Below are positions 35,855 to 48,578 of a stretch of DNA of 64,000 bases, one piece after another. This DNA comes from Clonostachys chloroleuca. Taxonomy: Eukaryota; Ascomycota; Sordariomycetes; Hypocreales; Bionectriaceae. The DNA is taken from assembly GCA_037952775.1 (NCBI GenBank), contig JBANAY010000004.1:11408001-11472000 (forward strand), written 5' to 3'. Under the pieces are notes generated by a model, which ran no database searches, was not told the DNA's origin, and was given only the letters and a program-made list of their open reading frames with translations. How positions within the stretch are numbered: position 1 is the stretch's first letter; every line of letters starts with the position of its first letter. The position numbers were made by a program, and so were the translations under genes.

Positions 35855-38800
35855 GGTGCGCTACGGTGTAGGTTATGCAAGGGTTGTATGGATGATAAAA
35901 GTATTCAAAATGTAGGAATGGCTTCAAAGTAATGAGATGAAGGATAAGCCGGTGTAGGGACTGGACGCAGAGAGATGCGTGTGTTTCCAGAACGACAGTG
36001 ATCTTGCTATGAAGATATCCCTCTTTGTTTGGAATGAGAGGTCTATAGTGTGACGGGAAGGAACAACCAGGGCAGTGAACGCTTATATAGAGATTCGAGC
36101 CGTCTGGTCTTGAGAGATTGGGCGTCCGAGATGAGACGTCGACCCATTCACAAGCAGACGGGGCTTCGGAACGAGGGTAGTGGCCAAGCCACCAGGTATC
36201 GATGCCCTCATCCGGAGACAAAGATAGGCGGAGGGAGGGGAGCAGTGGGCTGTGATAGGTCTTGTGGGTGGCAAGGTTTTGGACGGCGCTCCATCCAAGC
36301 AGAACTGTCTGGCCCCGACACTTCGCTCAAGCCCACATCTGCTTCTCTGATGCTTTTGATAGCAATGCACGCATGGCATGGCGCTGCATTTGGGGTCCGG
36401 TGGGGGGTGAGATTGGAGGTTGGGTGGGGAGGAAGTGATGTGATGTGGAGGGGGAGGGAAAGGGTAGATGGATGGGGGCAGGGGTGTGTATTACACGGCT
36501 GCAGCTGCACGTTTTATTGCCTGGAAGGAATTGGAGTAATACCCAGGAGTTGTACCCTGCGTTATGGGATGCAGTAGAACAGAAGATGATTGAGGGCTTG
36601 TAGGATGCGACCTTTGTGACAGCTATTGTCTCCGAATCCTGGCATGCGATGCAACCTAAAGCCCACAGGATCCCCCAGGCCACGACAATAATAGGTTTAA
36701 GCTGCCTTAACAGCTCTGAAAGAAAAAAGTCCACGGCACAGCACGGCTCGGCGTACGGCTGATGGGTAGAGTTTGGGGCAAAGTTCATACTTGGCTCAAG
36801 GGGGAATGATGCTTGACTAAGCGCATCATGGTGTGACCGTAATTAGAATGAATAGCGGTTGAAGTTCAGCTGCTAAACTGATTCAAAATTTGCATCGGGC
36901 AAGGGCCAGCTGACGTCTGGATGCTTTGGGAGTCCACGGCACAGTGCTGATATCATTGTCTGTCAATTTTTGACACATCTCAACACACGGGAGAGTCGTC
37001 ACATCATTCTGTGTGAGACATGCACAGCGAGCGCTGCCCAATTTCATGCCACGGAGAGTTCAAATGATTGACATGTCGGCATTTGGTCTGCTGCAGGTAT
37101 GTATAGCCACTTTCGCACGCAGAATTGGGAGGGGTGGGTGTGTAAGGTGTTGCAACAGGACAACTCGAATTCGTGACAGGCCGAGGTACATCGTGAATGG
37201 TACAATACTGTCACATAATAGAGAAGATGAGGGGCCAGGGTAAGAGTGAGTGATGGGGATGGCACGCCACATGCGGGGAGAGTCGAGACTCGAGACCTGA
37301 GCCGACCCGAGACTTCATTGCACGATTACGTAGTGGTGCATTCCAGTTGATCAAAGATACCGCAACTCGTGCATTTGTGTCTACGGCTCATGATTCCGAA
37401 GTGGCATATTGGCGAATTCAAATATTTGGTCCCAGCACCACTCAAGATGACTGCGCCTCTGTGTAAGAAGTAAGACAAAAATGCCCCAAAGATAAAAGCA
37501 CGACAAGTATTATAAGCTCTGTAAACTGATTATCATCGTTGATCTTCTCTATTGAGTATCCCCAGTCATTCAATTCTTGCCCAGCGCTTTGTGAAGTCTC
37601 CAAACAAAGAGTCAATGGAGGTACCTAGACATGTATGAAAATGAAATATACATACAATGAATTAATTGGCTCTCAATATTTTGAGCGGGAAGAAAAGGGT
37701 GTGTGCCTCCCAAGAGATATCTCTCAATTTTGTAGAAACGCTCCAAGACATGTGAGACATAGGTACCTTGGCAAAAGAAGAGCTCGTGACATACGTGGCG
37801 CGTCTATGTTGAAGATCATTGATGTATACAAGTTAGCTACGTGATATATTGCGAAAGAATGAGACCATTTAATCGCAAAGTGAAGCGGGTTGGCTCCGTC
37901 ATCGAACGGTTGTGGCCTTATAGGCTAATCATTACTTCAATCAGTATATCTTGCTTTGCATGAATTGCCAGACTTTCTTTTTTCTCGGATACCTTTTCTT
38001 TCCATGTTGAACTTTCCACGGGATTGCCACTCACGTGGAATATCACAATCCCTTATGAGTGGGCGGTGTTGGGGATCTAGGATTCTTTGGTTTGTCCACA
38101 TTTATTAGCACCTCTGATAGATTTCCTCAAACAGATTTAATTTACCCCATCGTTCGAAACTCAAATTTATAGATTGAATTAGCTCAGCCAATGGCTGTTA
38201 CAATAAGCATACGAATCTATTGTTGTGTTTGATTCACCTCCTGAATTCCGCCTTGCAAACACACGCTGTAGTAAAAGCATAATCTTGGGAACAACCACGA
38301 GAAGTACCACAACGAGAATTAAATTTCTGAGCTGTCAGGTGTCTAATTGAGATTGTGTAGGTATGTGGATGCAGCATCGCACATATGCCATGCAACCACT
38401 GCTTCTCCGATAGGTTACGTCGGAAGTGAACCCTCCACATGGATGGGGCATTGGGCTCCTTTTTCACCACCCCGTCATTAAATGTGGTCAATAGAAAAGA
38501 GGAACCCGAGAAGAATGAGCTCTCGGTCTTCAGGCACTAACCTCACGCAGTGCCGTCACTCGGAATGCACTGCAGAGGCCTAACGCCACTGAGTTGAATA
38601 CAGAAAAGTGAAATTGTGCAAGCTCCTTGGCTCCATGGAAACGAATGAGGTTCCCCACATAGTGAGCAAGTTAGAAAAAAAGGAATTGAACAGGGGTCCA
38701 ATTGGCTTTTTGTAGAATGGTATTATGAGAGCTCGCGAGAGATATCTGTGGTCAGCTCCTGTGCCTCAGCTGAGTCACATCCCATCTCGTAACCGCCAGA

Positions 38801-40824
38801 CCGCTGAATGAACCGCCTCTCCATCTGTCTCATTTATTAGTCAACAGTCAGAACGGGTAGATTGCCAACCGGGCTGCCTCTCGCAATAAGCACATGCAGC
38901 CATTGGCGGCTGGGCAACCGACCCATTGGCTGGCATGTTTCAGCTCCCCTCTCACGCTCACCGTACCGGCCCAACCGTATTTTTGACTTTTACGTGCGTC
39001 AAGATCGCAGGGAGATCCCAGCTTAGCCGCCCCGTGCCGAACTCTACCTAAGCCCCCCAGTGCCATGTGGCTGACAGCTACCACCGTCCCTCTCCGTGGC
39101 AGGCAGACCGACCCATCTCGTTCCTTCTCAGATATATCACATGGCCGTAAAACACATCACATACCTCCCCCATCCCGTCCGTAAAGCGCGCGTTGGCACC
39201 CCACTTTCCTACATTTTGCCAGGAGGGCCCGGCTCTGTAGCTATGCGGTCGGCCAGATTCAAATGGCCGCCCGCTCAAAAGATATCATGCTGACAAACGG
39301 CACGAGAGCTTCGTCGTTTCCTGCATCTGAGGTATCAGGTTTCCTGTCACGGCGGTTTCGGACAGGGAATCCGCGCCGATAAATGATTAGCTGGACGTCT
39401 CTGTATGGCTGGATACGGAGACAGGCGAAAAGAGGGTGGCGAAGAAGCAGTTGGGCTGCGGGATGTGTGTTCCCCTCCGCTTTCTCGCTGGTATGAGTGA
39501 TTTCCTATGATGGGCTCTGGCTTCATCTGAACATTGTTGCTCATAAAAGTTTACCCTCTGTTCAATTTTAGAATAGGCCTTCAAGAACGGCTACCAAAAG
39601 GGGAAGCTCACTTAAGCGAAGTATGAGATTTACTGGATGATGTACGGCTATGGCGAGTTATGGAGCTAAACCTTGGTCCGAGATACCCAGCGGAAGACAT
39701 CGAGTAACAGCTTCTGTCTGCTACACCAACTCGACGTCTCAATGCCCAATACTCAGATCATTGCCAAGTCAAGACATCAATGATATTACCGAAAAAGATC
39801 GGCGGCGAGGGGACTGTGAACAAAAGGTAAAAAAGTGCTAAAAAGTGCAGAATGGTCCGAGGTGTAATTGAACAAGAAGTGCAGGAATGCATGCTGATCT
39901 TTCCTCGGAGACATAAAAAATATGACCATCATCCACAACATCATGCAGCAGCAACCCAAACCTCGTTTAGAGTGTATTTCTATCAAGTCGCTCCGAAGTT
40001 ACTCTTGTGTGCTCTCTCAGCCGAATATACAAGGCGAGAAAAGCGAGAGTGTAGCACCAGCCAATTGACATTTTGCGCCAGCCAGGCTCTAGTAGCACGT
40101 AGCAATGCACAAGACACGATCAAAGGCAGAGTAGCCTCACTCTGCATCTGTAGGTGGCATCGCATGTGGCAATTCATGGATTTGCAGCAACGAGAAGTCC
40201 ACCGGTGAAGATGCCAAGTGGCAGCCCTCGCTCTGACCCTCCGACCGAAACTCTAACAGAGAATATGGAGAAAACAAGAAAGAATGGGTGACTGCCGTAG
40301 GGCAAGGATGGCCAGCATAAGCATGCCGTTTCATGTCTTTCAATCAGGCGATTTGCAGATGGGACAGGCAGGTATTGCATGCATGAATGGAAGCCGTTTT
40401 AGCGGCGATTAGGGCGAACGTCAAAGGGGGAAGGGGATCGAAGGTTTGGCGAGGGAGGACGTGTTTGACTGACTTTGTCATGGTCTGGGGTTTGTGGTGA
40501 TTCAGCTAGACTACATGACAGCTTTGATGAGGCCAGCTGAAGTTGTCTTAGACACCAATGAAGCTATTCACTCAGCCGCGGGGCGATTATGGCCGGCAAG
40601 AATGCTGACCTTGATTAAACCTGACTTAAACTCCTCTCCCTTGAATACAAGTTGAAGGTTAAAAACAAGCCTCTTGCCATCTACGAATGTCACACTGACA
40701 CCACGCAAATTCAAGGCGATCATCTCAACTGTGAAAGCGTGAAAAGAATACCCTATCTGTCGGGCCAACATATTTCCCGCACCCGTATTTCCGCTGCCGA
40801 ATCATTCAAAAAGAAAACATAAAA
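35855..40824. other. 5-kb gene-free region
   Basis: Contains the aquaporin promoter at its left end and the secreted-protein promoter at its right end. G-rich plus-strand sequence occurs at 36.38-36.48 kb. AGGTACCT palindromes lie at 37619-37626 and 37761-37768. All open frames are short and unrecognised, and no tRNA-like T arm was seen on either strand. Confidence 0.5.
36082..36091 (-). promoter_or_regulatory. TATA box upstream of aquaporin
   Basis: TATATAAG read on the minus strand, about 230 bp upstream of the aquaporin start codon. The match is good; the distance implies a leader of roughly 200 nt. Confidence 0.45.
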
Positions 40825-41355
40825 ATGCAGATCACTGCCTGTCTCTCCCTCCTCGTGCTGGCATCATCCCAGCTCGTGGCCGGCCAGCTCCTTGGCCGCT
40901 CCTGCGGGTTCAAAATCGCCCCCTGCCCCAACGACATGTACTGTAAGCCAGACTCGGACACATGTACCGACTTGAACCGTTGCCCAGGCTGGTGCGACTG
41001 GAAGAACGTATACCCCTCCTGCGGCGGCTTCCGCGTCAACCCCGGGCCGCCTCCATGCGACGAGACTACCGAGAAGTGCAAGGATGACCCCAGAAACCCA
41101 GATAGCTGTGGAATGGCGTGCGACGCGCCTGGGATATGCGTGCCCAACAAGCAGCCCAGATGTAATCCCCGCAACCCGCGAGGTTGTCCGAGGGGGTTGT
41201 TTTGTTATCCCACCAAGGGGAGGGGGTGGGCTGGTCAGACGTCGGCTACAAGGATAGGGATTTGGAGGAAGACGCAAGCACGGAGGACTCTCGGTGGGCT
41301 GGCATTTGTCTCTGAGGGATCGGCACGGCAGATACGCTATGCAGCGCCAGCCTGA
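40825..41355 (+). CDS. Small secreted cysteine-rich protein (C-terminus probably frameshifted)
   Basis: Single-exon 176-codon frame. Residues 1-20 are a clear signal peptide (MQITACLSLLVLASSQLVAG). Spaced cysteines follow in a repeating layout: SCGF-APCP-MYC, RCPGWCDW, SCGGFRV-PPPCDETTEKC, DSCGMACDAPGIC and GCPRGLFC. This matches a fungal extracellular Cys-rich family of unknown function, some members of which are effector candidates. The last about 45 residues contain no Cys and look unlike the rest. One added G in the G5 run at 41222-41226 would instead lead to a frame ending WAGICL*, which restores the family-like Cys near the end. The stop at 41353-41355 is therefore uncertain. No function can be assigned. 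Confidence 0.75.
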   Translation: MQITACLSLLVLASSQLVAGQLLGRSCGFKIAPCPNDMYCKPDSDTCTDLNRCPGWCDWKNVYPSCGGFRVNPGPPPCDETTEKCKDDPRNPDSCGMACDAPGICVPNKQPRCNPRNPRGCPRGLFCYPTKGRGWAGQTSATRIGIWRKTQARRTLGGLAFVSEGSARQIRYAAPA

Positions 41356-43214
41356 GCAGGTCTTGGCGTTAATGCGAGGAGGTCTTGGGACGATGGTTGA
41401 ACACCCTCTTAACTTCTCTGTTTGCTGTACCCTTAGGGTTTGCTTTTGACAGTTATCAGTAATGCTAATGCTGCATTGCCATGTCTATACACACCGAACA
41501 ACGTGATCCAACCCTTTTATCGGGACTAAACTAGTGCCCGGGTGTTCTAACAGGGAAGAGAGGCGGATCCGGTTGTTCTCCCGGGAAAAGCGGGACGTGC
41601 CGGGATGTGCTCTTTGGAGTTTGCAACTTGGTTGGGCTCCCACTTGTGCATCTTAGCTCGACCCAATATGATCAGCGGTTTACGGACGATCACTTCTAGA
41701 ACTGTAGTAGATTTGTTTGAAACACGGGGCTCGAGCTACATGTATATCCTTCGTTACGTACCCAAGGTATCCTTCGGTTTCCCGCGTACAAACTGAATGT
41801 AAAGCCTGATCGGCATTGCAGGCGACCTATCAACTGGCTTCGTGGCAAAGCAAGCCCAACTTCACACGCCTCGTAACTTCGACTCTTAGGTAGTCAATTG
41901 GTGAGATAGAATGAGGCATACTAAGGTGTGCCTCCGAATAGCAGCTTATGTTTGAGCCCTCAGCCAACCGCTGTGAATACAACACTCACCCAACCAATCA
42001 CCTTAGTCGGACCTATTGTTCCCCTCCTCGCACTGCGCATATTCTATTGGAATAGAATGGTTTTGTGTCACATTTCATGTCGCCCACCAAAAGGGCCATG
42101 CATCCATCATACAGGGCAAACCTTGTTGTTGTAACGTGGCGAAAGCATGTAGTATTGTTCATTTTATTATTCTAGTGGTCATTTATTGTAGTGGCAAGTG
42201 GCAAGTGATCACGATAACAGGATAGAGTTGGGCGACATCGTCTGATGTAAGTCCCCAGCCACGGCTCGCACGTGTCCAAGCAATCTGTAGGCGATTGAAC
42301 AAGCCGCTGAGAAACCTCGACTGCGGCTCGAGGCTTGTATTATCGCCGTGAAAGCAAATAATAAATCAATTATCCTTATAGGTTTGTTGAAATGTGGCTA
42401 TGTTGCATGTACGGGTGAGAGAGTTCAAGTACAAACTGTAAAGTACAATAACGAAGATGTCAGACCTGACATCTCAACACAATGAATGAGAGTGGCTAAG
42501 TGTCATGTGATCTCAACAACGTCTCCTGGCTGGGTTGCAAAAATAAGAGGTTGGGGGGGGGGGGGGGAGATATTGTTTGTTTTTATTAGAGAATCAGCCA
42601 GGATGTCAGGCTCTACTGTCTTCCATCAGCCATCTTCCTGTATAGGGTATTCTCATTGTGTTGGGTTGTCGGGCTCTAGCAGCTTCCATTGCTGTTGAAC
42701 CTTATTCTCTTTTCTCTTACGTGTAGGGTAATCACACCGAAGCATTACCTTGTGAGCATATCATGGGAAGATGTTGTCTGCCTCGCCACTCTAACAGTTA
42801 AGTCTTCTAGGATGTTTCGTATTTGATTAACGTTCCATCGTGACTAACAGCATCCAGGTGCAACAATTATGAGTGGTTGCCTAGAGGAAAATTTCTTTGG
42901 ATGTCATTCCCAGCCTCAATACTCGTCAGCAAACTCCAAGAGCTGCGATTCCAAAGTACCATCTTGACTCAATTGACCATCCCATAACCCATTCTTGCTG
43001 TGAACTGTTAGGATCTGATTCGCTAAGATGAAGGGGTCTTAATATCTTGAAACTTCATCAAATATGCGCTATCTGGCACAGAGGTATGTAGTTGAGACTT
43101 AAGTCGAGCTTCAGCTCCAAATTTGTAATTTTTTTTTTTTGGCCTCGATCGATTTGGTTGTGCCTTTTCTTCCTATACTAATACTAAAAAACAATCTTGA
43201 CCGGCGTCCATGAC
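41356..43214. other. AT-rich intergenic with a G15 homopolymer
   Basis: No gene supported. A G homopolymer of 15 lies at 42553-42567 and a T-rich run near 43130-43140. The interval holds the 3' flanks of the secreted protein and 2EXR genes. Confidence 0.5.
42553..42567. repeat. G15 homopolymer
   Basis: Fifteen consecutive G residues within an AT-rich intergenic region. The exact length is unreliable in most sequencing chemistries. Confidence 0.8.
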
Positions 43215-44414
43215 CTAGTCTTCTGTTCTGGGTACCGGTCGTAACACCCTGAAAAAGATCTCACCATAGAAGGGGAGATCCTCACAACCGCACAAATCCT
43301 CCGGCGATGGGCGATGATACCGGTCCACCGTCCGCATGAACGCGGCCACAGGCACAGATTCCGTATGGCGATTGTAACAATTCTGTCCATCGCGATTCCA
43401 CGAGTAGCTTTCCACATACTTGTCCTCTCCATCAATAAACACACGGCTTTCTCGGCGCTGACACGGGAATTCCCTGTGATACTTCAAACTGGGCACGTAC
43501 CGCAAATCGTAGTTTCTCCCAATCTGATATTTGGGTGGGAGTGGCTCTGCTCGATCGATCAGGTACAGCCGAGTCCATCGTGGAATGGCTCCCACCTTCC
43601 ATGCCCAGAAGGCTCTCAAGACCAGACCTCTTGCCGAAGCCTCTGCTAGATTTTTGCGGACACCAGCCTTCGTTATTCCCAGGCCCTCGTTCCAACTGTG
43701 TTCGAATTCAAAAGCGAGGTTGATGTCTGAATTCTGCGGAAGATGATAGAATGGAAGCCTGGTAAGTAGCTCCTCCCATTTAAGGAAGACGCAGCGAGCC
43801 ATTTCGTCAGGTGGGAATCGGAAACATACAATATCGCGCTTAGAGAAGTCGAGGTGGATGATTTCCTTTTTTTCGCGTATAGTGACGATCTTCCCAGGAT
43901 TCGTGGTTGAGGAAGACTTCTTCTTCTTCCTCCTCTTGTACGGGCGCTTGTTGACGAAGGCGAAGGGATTCTGTCTTCTTGGCCTGGGGCCGTAGTAACG
44001 CACGAGAATTGTTCGGGACTCCCAACACGCAGTCCGTAGGCCAGCATTCCAGTAACTTAGGAAACGATTATCATCGGCCCAATCACACTGTTGCGGCTTG
44101 CATTGTAGTGGATGAGGGGCGACGGGACTAAACACCCAGTCTTTCGGTCCCGGCTTCATATACATATCGATCAGCTCCGGCAGGCGGCTATGCCGGTATC
44201 CGTCATCATCATTATATAGCGAGTAGTAATGAATCTTTGGTGTCTTTTCCGTGCAGATAGCCATCTTCCAGATCCTGCAACGGAGCTCGGTTGGTAATTG
44301 AGGGAATAGATGAAAATGAGTCAATAGCCCAGGAGCATCAGCGGCAGAAGTCTCCCTGCTGCTTTTGAAGGCATCGCCGCCATGTCCATCTGGGTCGTCG
44401 TCTGTAGAAGCCAT
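43215..44414 (-). CDS. 2EXR-domain protein
   Basis: Intronless 399-residue protein. The N-terminal domain FHLFPQLPTELRCRIWKMAI (about residues 35-54) is the diagnostic start of the fungal 2EXR domain, a family of unknown function that is abundant in plant-associated ascomycetes. Downstream blocks KIHYYSLYND, FLSYWNAGLRTACWESRTI and DIVCFRFPP fit the same family. A Lys/Arg-rich stretch (KRRKKKKSSS, near 165) could be a nuclear signal or a loop. The start ATG at 44414 is preceded by a TATA box 110 bp upstream. No partner or process is evident. Confidence 0.85.
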   Translation of the reverse strand: MASTDDDPDGHGGDAFKSSRETSAADAPGLLTHFHLFPQLPTELRCRIWKMAICTEKTPKIHYYSLYNDDDGYRHSRLPELIDMYMKPGPKDWVFSPVAPHPLQCKPQQCDWADDNRFLSYWNAGLRTACWESRTILVRYYGPRPRRQNPFAFVNKRPYKRRKKKKSSSTTNPGKIVTIREKKEIIHLDFSKRDIVCFRFPPDEMARCVFLKWEELLTRLPFYHLPQNSDINLAFEFEHSWNEGLGITKAGVRKNLAEASARGLVLRAFWAWKVGAIPRWTRLYLIDRAEPLPPKYQIGRNYDLRYVPSLKYHREFPCQRRESRVFIDGEDKYVESYSWNRDGQNCYNRHTESVPVAAFMRTVDRYHRPSPEDLCGCEDLPFYGEIFFRVLRPVPRTED

Positions 44415-44523
44415 GGGTGTTATTGGAGTCGGAGGCGATCAAACCCTCTGAATCTTCTGCACTCGCTTCTTGTTTCCTAGATGAACTTGCTGAATGAGAT
44501 GTTCATTGAAGAGGAATGAGGGC

Positions 44524-44531
44524 CTTTTATA
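44524..44531 (-). promoter_or_regulatory. TATA box of the 2EXR gene
   Basis: A perfect TATAAAAG on the minus strand, 110 bp upstream of the start codon. A second TTTTATAAAAG palindrome lies about 30 bp further upstream. Confidence 0.55.
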
Positions 44532-45977
44532 CTTGCCTGTCATTGCTTCTTCTTTTATAAAAGCTGTAGTAGACTTTGATCCTTGCGAGTTTCCTAGTTT
44601 TTCTTCAAACGCAATATCGTCGTAATTGGGCGTCTCTCGCCATTGAGCTTGTTATTAGATCCTTTTTGCCTTGTGGTTTGCCGAGAAAGGTTTATCGCCA
44701 TCTAAACTTACACACTCCTACTATCACCAGAATGGCCTGACTTTGCTCTCAATCGGGCTTGGTCGCCTCATGGACTCCAGGCTCCAGCCACTTTCGATCG
44801 TGGCAATTTCATTTGATACTGTCCATGTCCAAACAAGCCGCAGCCTCCGTAGTTTTTCTTCCCTAAAGTGAGTGACATTATTTAATTTGGGATCTTTGTT
44901 TTATTCACTTATGAAAAGATGGTGGAACTTAAACAGCCGTTATATTTATATCCAATTAGCTTGTGGAATGAAAATCCCGGATGGAAGCTCCTCGTAATGG
45001 AAATCGAAGAAGGAATACGAAGAAGGGAGAAGGTTTCCTCCATGGCTTTTTTTTTTTTTTGCCCTTTTTTGCCTACATTGACTTCATAACATAAGCGTAA
45101 GTAGCGACATGCATACAGTTTCAGAAGAGAATTCATGTTGTCGCGCTACCTGCGTTAAAAAAAAGAAAGGGTTTCGGACCGCCATTGTAGCGTGGATCTA
45201 ATCTCGGTCTACGCGATACGCAGGGAAAAACGCCCAGAAATTTCGGGAATTTAAGTCCATGCCCGAGTCTCATGATCACTTGGGTTGTTACTCCAAACTC
45301 AGAGACCAAGGGAAGAAATAAGCAAATAACGGACCCGAGATCGGTTTGTGTTCCAGGCCCGGGCGGATCTCTTCGCGAGATATTTATAGTATGTTTGTTT
45401 CCAAATTATCTACAATACACACTCTGGCTCACATCCAGCAGAATTTACGGATTCTGAAAGAGAGACCCTAGGGAATTGAATCATTTCAAAGGACTCACAG
45501 GGTAATGTGCCTTAGGCTTTGGGATTCAGAACTCAAACGTAAATCACATAGAGTTACACTTGACACCAAACACGTCTCTCCTTACTGCCATTCGAAGCTT
45601 AACAAGTGACATACATCCGATACCGCAATTGACCTACACACTCTACCAAGGTCATTCTCACATAGACACCCAGATTGTGCACACACGGAGAGGCTATCTC
45701 AAGCAGCAGCTAGCAAGCAGGTTAAACTGGAAAGTTAGATCATAGACACCCGAGGAGGCCCCCGTAAGCCACAGCCAATTCACGAGGTCAATTAGACAGC
45801 CAGACCGCATACACATGAAAGAGCTGCTGCGAGCTAGGATGTCAAAATAGATGGCCAGATGAGATTTCAAGCAAGACGGTTTCCGCAGTTGCTAATTAAT
45901 GTAGCCTGATAGGTTAAATTTTGCGGGCCTCGTCCTGTAAGTGGGTAGCAGTCTGACGTCTACTGTCAAGCCACAAG

Positions 45978-46057
45978 TTATTCATTGTGTTGAAATATCA
46001 AGCCTAGCATCTTTCATTGCTGTTTTTGACTTTATACTCGAACTCTCTCATCCGTCA
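45978..46057 (+). repeat. Cluster repeat, copy A
   Basis: An about 80-bp segment. Its core GCATCTTTCATTGCTGTTTT recurs exactly at copy B (52397), and a diverged version with matching upstream sequence (TTCATT...TTGA.ATAT...CTAGCATCTT) occurs at copy C (56507). Copy A lies 145-225 bp beyond the stop codon of monooxygenase 1. Confidence 0.65.
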
Positions 46058-46202
46058 ATCTAAAAGTGGCCGGTGGTTGAGAGAGATGCCGTAGGCGTAA
46101 AGTACACATCATCATATATCTATCTACAACTTGGCAGTTTGACCCTCGACCTTTGACAGAATTTGTCTAAATGCTTTGTCCACCTAGAACTTCTATTAGA
46201 AA

Positions 46203-47559
46203 TCATAACAATAAGGAGAGGATTGTGTCATAGCCTACTTCGTAGTAATGCATCCAATTGGCGTTTTGGCCCCAGTTTCTCTTGATTCTTTCAGCGATCT
46301 CCTGCTCCTGGTTCAGTCCAGCCTGTGCCAGATACTTTTCCGTCTCGCCAAACTCGTCTAGGACTTTATACAGGGCGCTGTAATGAGGAGACCGAACTTG
46401 GTCAAAGAGTTGCAAAGCATGTTTAAGCTCTCTGTGGGTATCGTTTGCCCACTGTAATGCCTGACCGAGGACATATGCATCTTCGAGCGCGAAACCGGCA
46501 CCAGCCCCAAAGGCGCCTGATAGAGGGTGTGAAGCGTCGCCAATCAGGACTGCAACTCCGTCACGTGTCACTGAATCCAGTCTCGGACCTGCGAAGTAGT
46601 CGTATTGCTCCACATATGTGACCAGCTTGAAGAGTTCTTGAATCGGCTGACACATCTCCGAGAAGGTATCGGTGAAATGCTTGACACTGGCTTGTTTTCC
46701 CCAGCTTGAGCGGTTCTCACCGCCGGGCTCCGCAACGGCGCAGGTGACTTCCCAATCGTTGCCGCCAAGGGGACAAGTGTAAACCCATTTCTTGTCCGTT
46801 CCATGCCAGAAAATGACGGCCTTGGGCAAGCCGTTGATCTTCTCGGCCTCATCCGTCCTCACCAGCGTTCTATATGCTGTCGAGCCGGTATAAGCGATAC
46901 GGTGTTCTGGAAAGAAGAATTGACGCACAACCTGAGAGATATTCAGCCCATGTTATCCATCTCTTCTCATAGGGGAAGTCAGCTTCACTTACTGAGCGGA
47001 TACCATCGGCACCCACAACGAGATCGACCTCATCGGAGAACCCCCAGCGAACGTGATGCGTAATTTGCCTGAAATTAGTTTCTCGACGTTCTCTAGCTTT
47101 TTTCCTACTCTTATGCGGCTCTGGTCGACCTCCTTCAACAAGGCTTGCTGCAAAACCGACCTGTGAGCCCTACAGGATTCTTGGTGCGGTGGCACACCTT
47201 CTTTTGGAGCGGCTTTGGCTTCCAACACTCCAGATAGACCGTTACTAAATACACGTCAATTAACACGTGAAACGAAAAGCCTAGGGGTTGACGTACCGAT
47301 GCTCTGTGTTATGGCCATCGATGGGCCTGAAGATGTCGTCGCTCTTGATATGATGAGACGCTCCAAAATGCTCGAGCACGCGCCATGTAATCGGTTGCAG
47401 GGTGAGGCCGTTGCCGATTTCGCTAATTTCTAGCTTTTTCTCATATAGCTTCCAGTGAACAAAGGGGAGCCGTGATAGAGCAATGGCGGCTCCTAGACCT
47501 GCAGGGCCGCCGCCTATAATCGCAACCTTGATGGTTGCTTGTGGCTTGTCGTTCGACAT
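46203..47559 (-). CDS. FAD-dependent monooxygenase 1 (salicylate-hydroxylase-like; one-base frame break)
   Basis: Predicted flavoprotein that hydroxylates an aromatic or polyketide-like substrate using NAD(P)H and O2. Three exons: 47559-47297, 47244-46993 and 46931-46203; introns of 52 and 61 bp. The N-terminal FAD motif is VAIIGGGPAGLGAAIALSRL, the second is VDLVVGADGIRS, and the third is GDASHPLSGAFGAGAGFALEDA. Exon lengths sum to one base short of a full frame. The break lies at a C5 run (47041-47045 on the plus strand), between ITFAGG and FSDEVDLVV. A sixth base there gives a continuous 414-residue protein of normal family length. It could be a consensus error or a young null allele. A TCGGAGA motif lies about 70 bp upstream. 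It sits in tandem with a second monooxygenase. Confidence 0.88.
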
Positions 47560-48578
47560 TGTGTCAAACCAGACTTCAATCTATATATTGCTTTTAAGAA
47601 GTGCAGTTGGTCGGGTTGCTTGAAGTCGGAGAATTGATCAGCTGTGGGCGGATATATTTGGAACGAGCAGCCTATCGAATATTTGAAACCAGATGCCGAC
47701 AGGGAAGAGTGTCGTCAATGGTATCTCATGTCGCGAATCAAATCAATAATCAGGCCATAAACCAAGATAAAAGAATGCCAGAACTCTGAGTGACTTGGAC
47801 TCAATACACCAGTACCCACTTTCCACATGGGAGGAATTGCGATATATGCTGGAAAACTACGCCATCGACCTGGAGCCCCATTCTCCATTTTTGGAGGCTG
47901 GCAACGGCGCTCTTATCATGACCAATTGAGATGCCGCATTCAACTGGTATGAACTATTAATGAGTCCCTAGTATGTATTTTTCAGCCAGGGTGTGAGTAG
48001 GCCGTGTTTCTTTTGGGGGGGATATGCCAAGGCGGCGTCTTGAACGTCAGCTGCACACCGCATGGCATGATTGTTTGACAAGCCGAGCGGGCTTGATTTA
48101 GTTGCCTTATCCGTCACTGATTCATAATTCAGAGTAGTTGCGAAGGCGGGCTTCTGATCTATTTGCTCATACGGCTTCCAAATCTAAGTGTTAAGCGGGC
48201 TTCCGATCTGGATGGTAGATTCGTCATTGAGGCTGGCTCGAGGAGTGGATTTATAATCTAATGCAATGACTAGAACTATGCTTATGAGCTAACGAAAAAA
48301 AGAGACCCGGCTACTTGGTCCCGTCGGAAATCATCCACGTAGTTGGAGTGAACAACACGTGATCATAGCATCACCTTAGCATTAGATCCAGTCCCAGGGC
48401 GACGAGGAGGAAAAAGGATTCGATATCTAGTCAGAAGACGAATCATGACTATTGTTTCATTCACACCTAGTTCTCTTGTGTTGGTATTTCTAAAAGTTAT
48501 TCTACCAAGGGGGGTTTACTACAAGTATGTAGCTGTAGAAGATTTACCAGAAAGCAGCACTCGCCCTACTTATGTTTC
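47560..48578. promoter_or_regulatory. Monooxygenase 1 promoter and monooxygenase 2 3' flank
   Basis: The left part is the promoter of monooxygenase 1, with TCGGAGA at 47626-47632 and a TATATAG close to the ATG. The remaining about 0.9 kb holds no supported gene. Confidence 0.45.

Larger units (their letters stand above)
44415..46202. other. Intergenic, 2EXR promoter to monooxygenase 1
   Basis: Contains the 2EXR promoter and, near the right end, copy A of a short repeat also found at 52.4 and 56.5 kb. A T-rich run lies near 45048-45060. No gene is supported. Confidence 0.5.
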
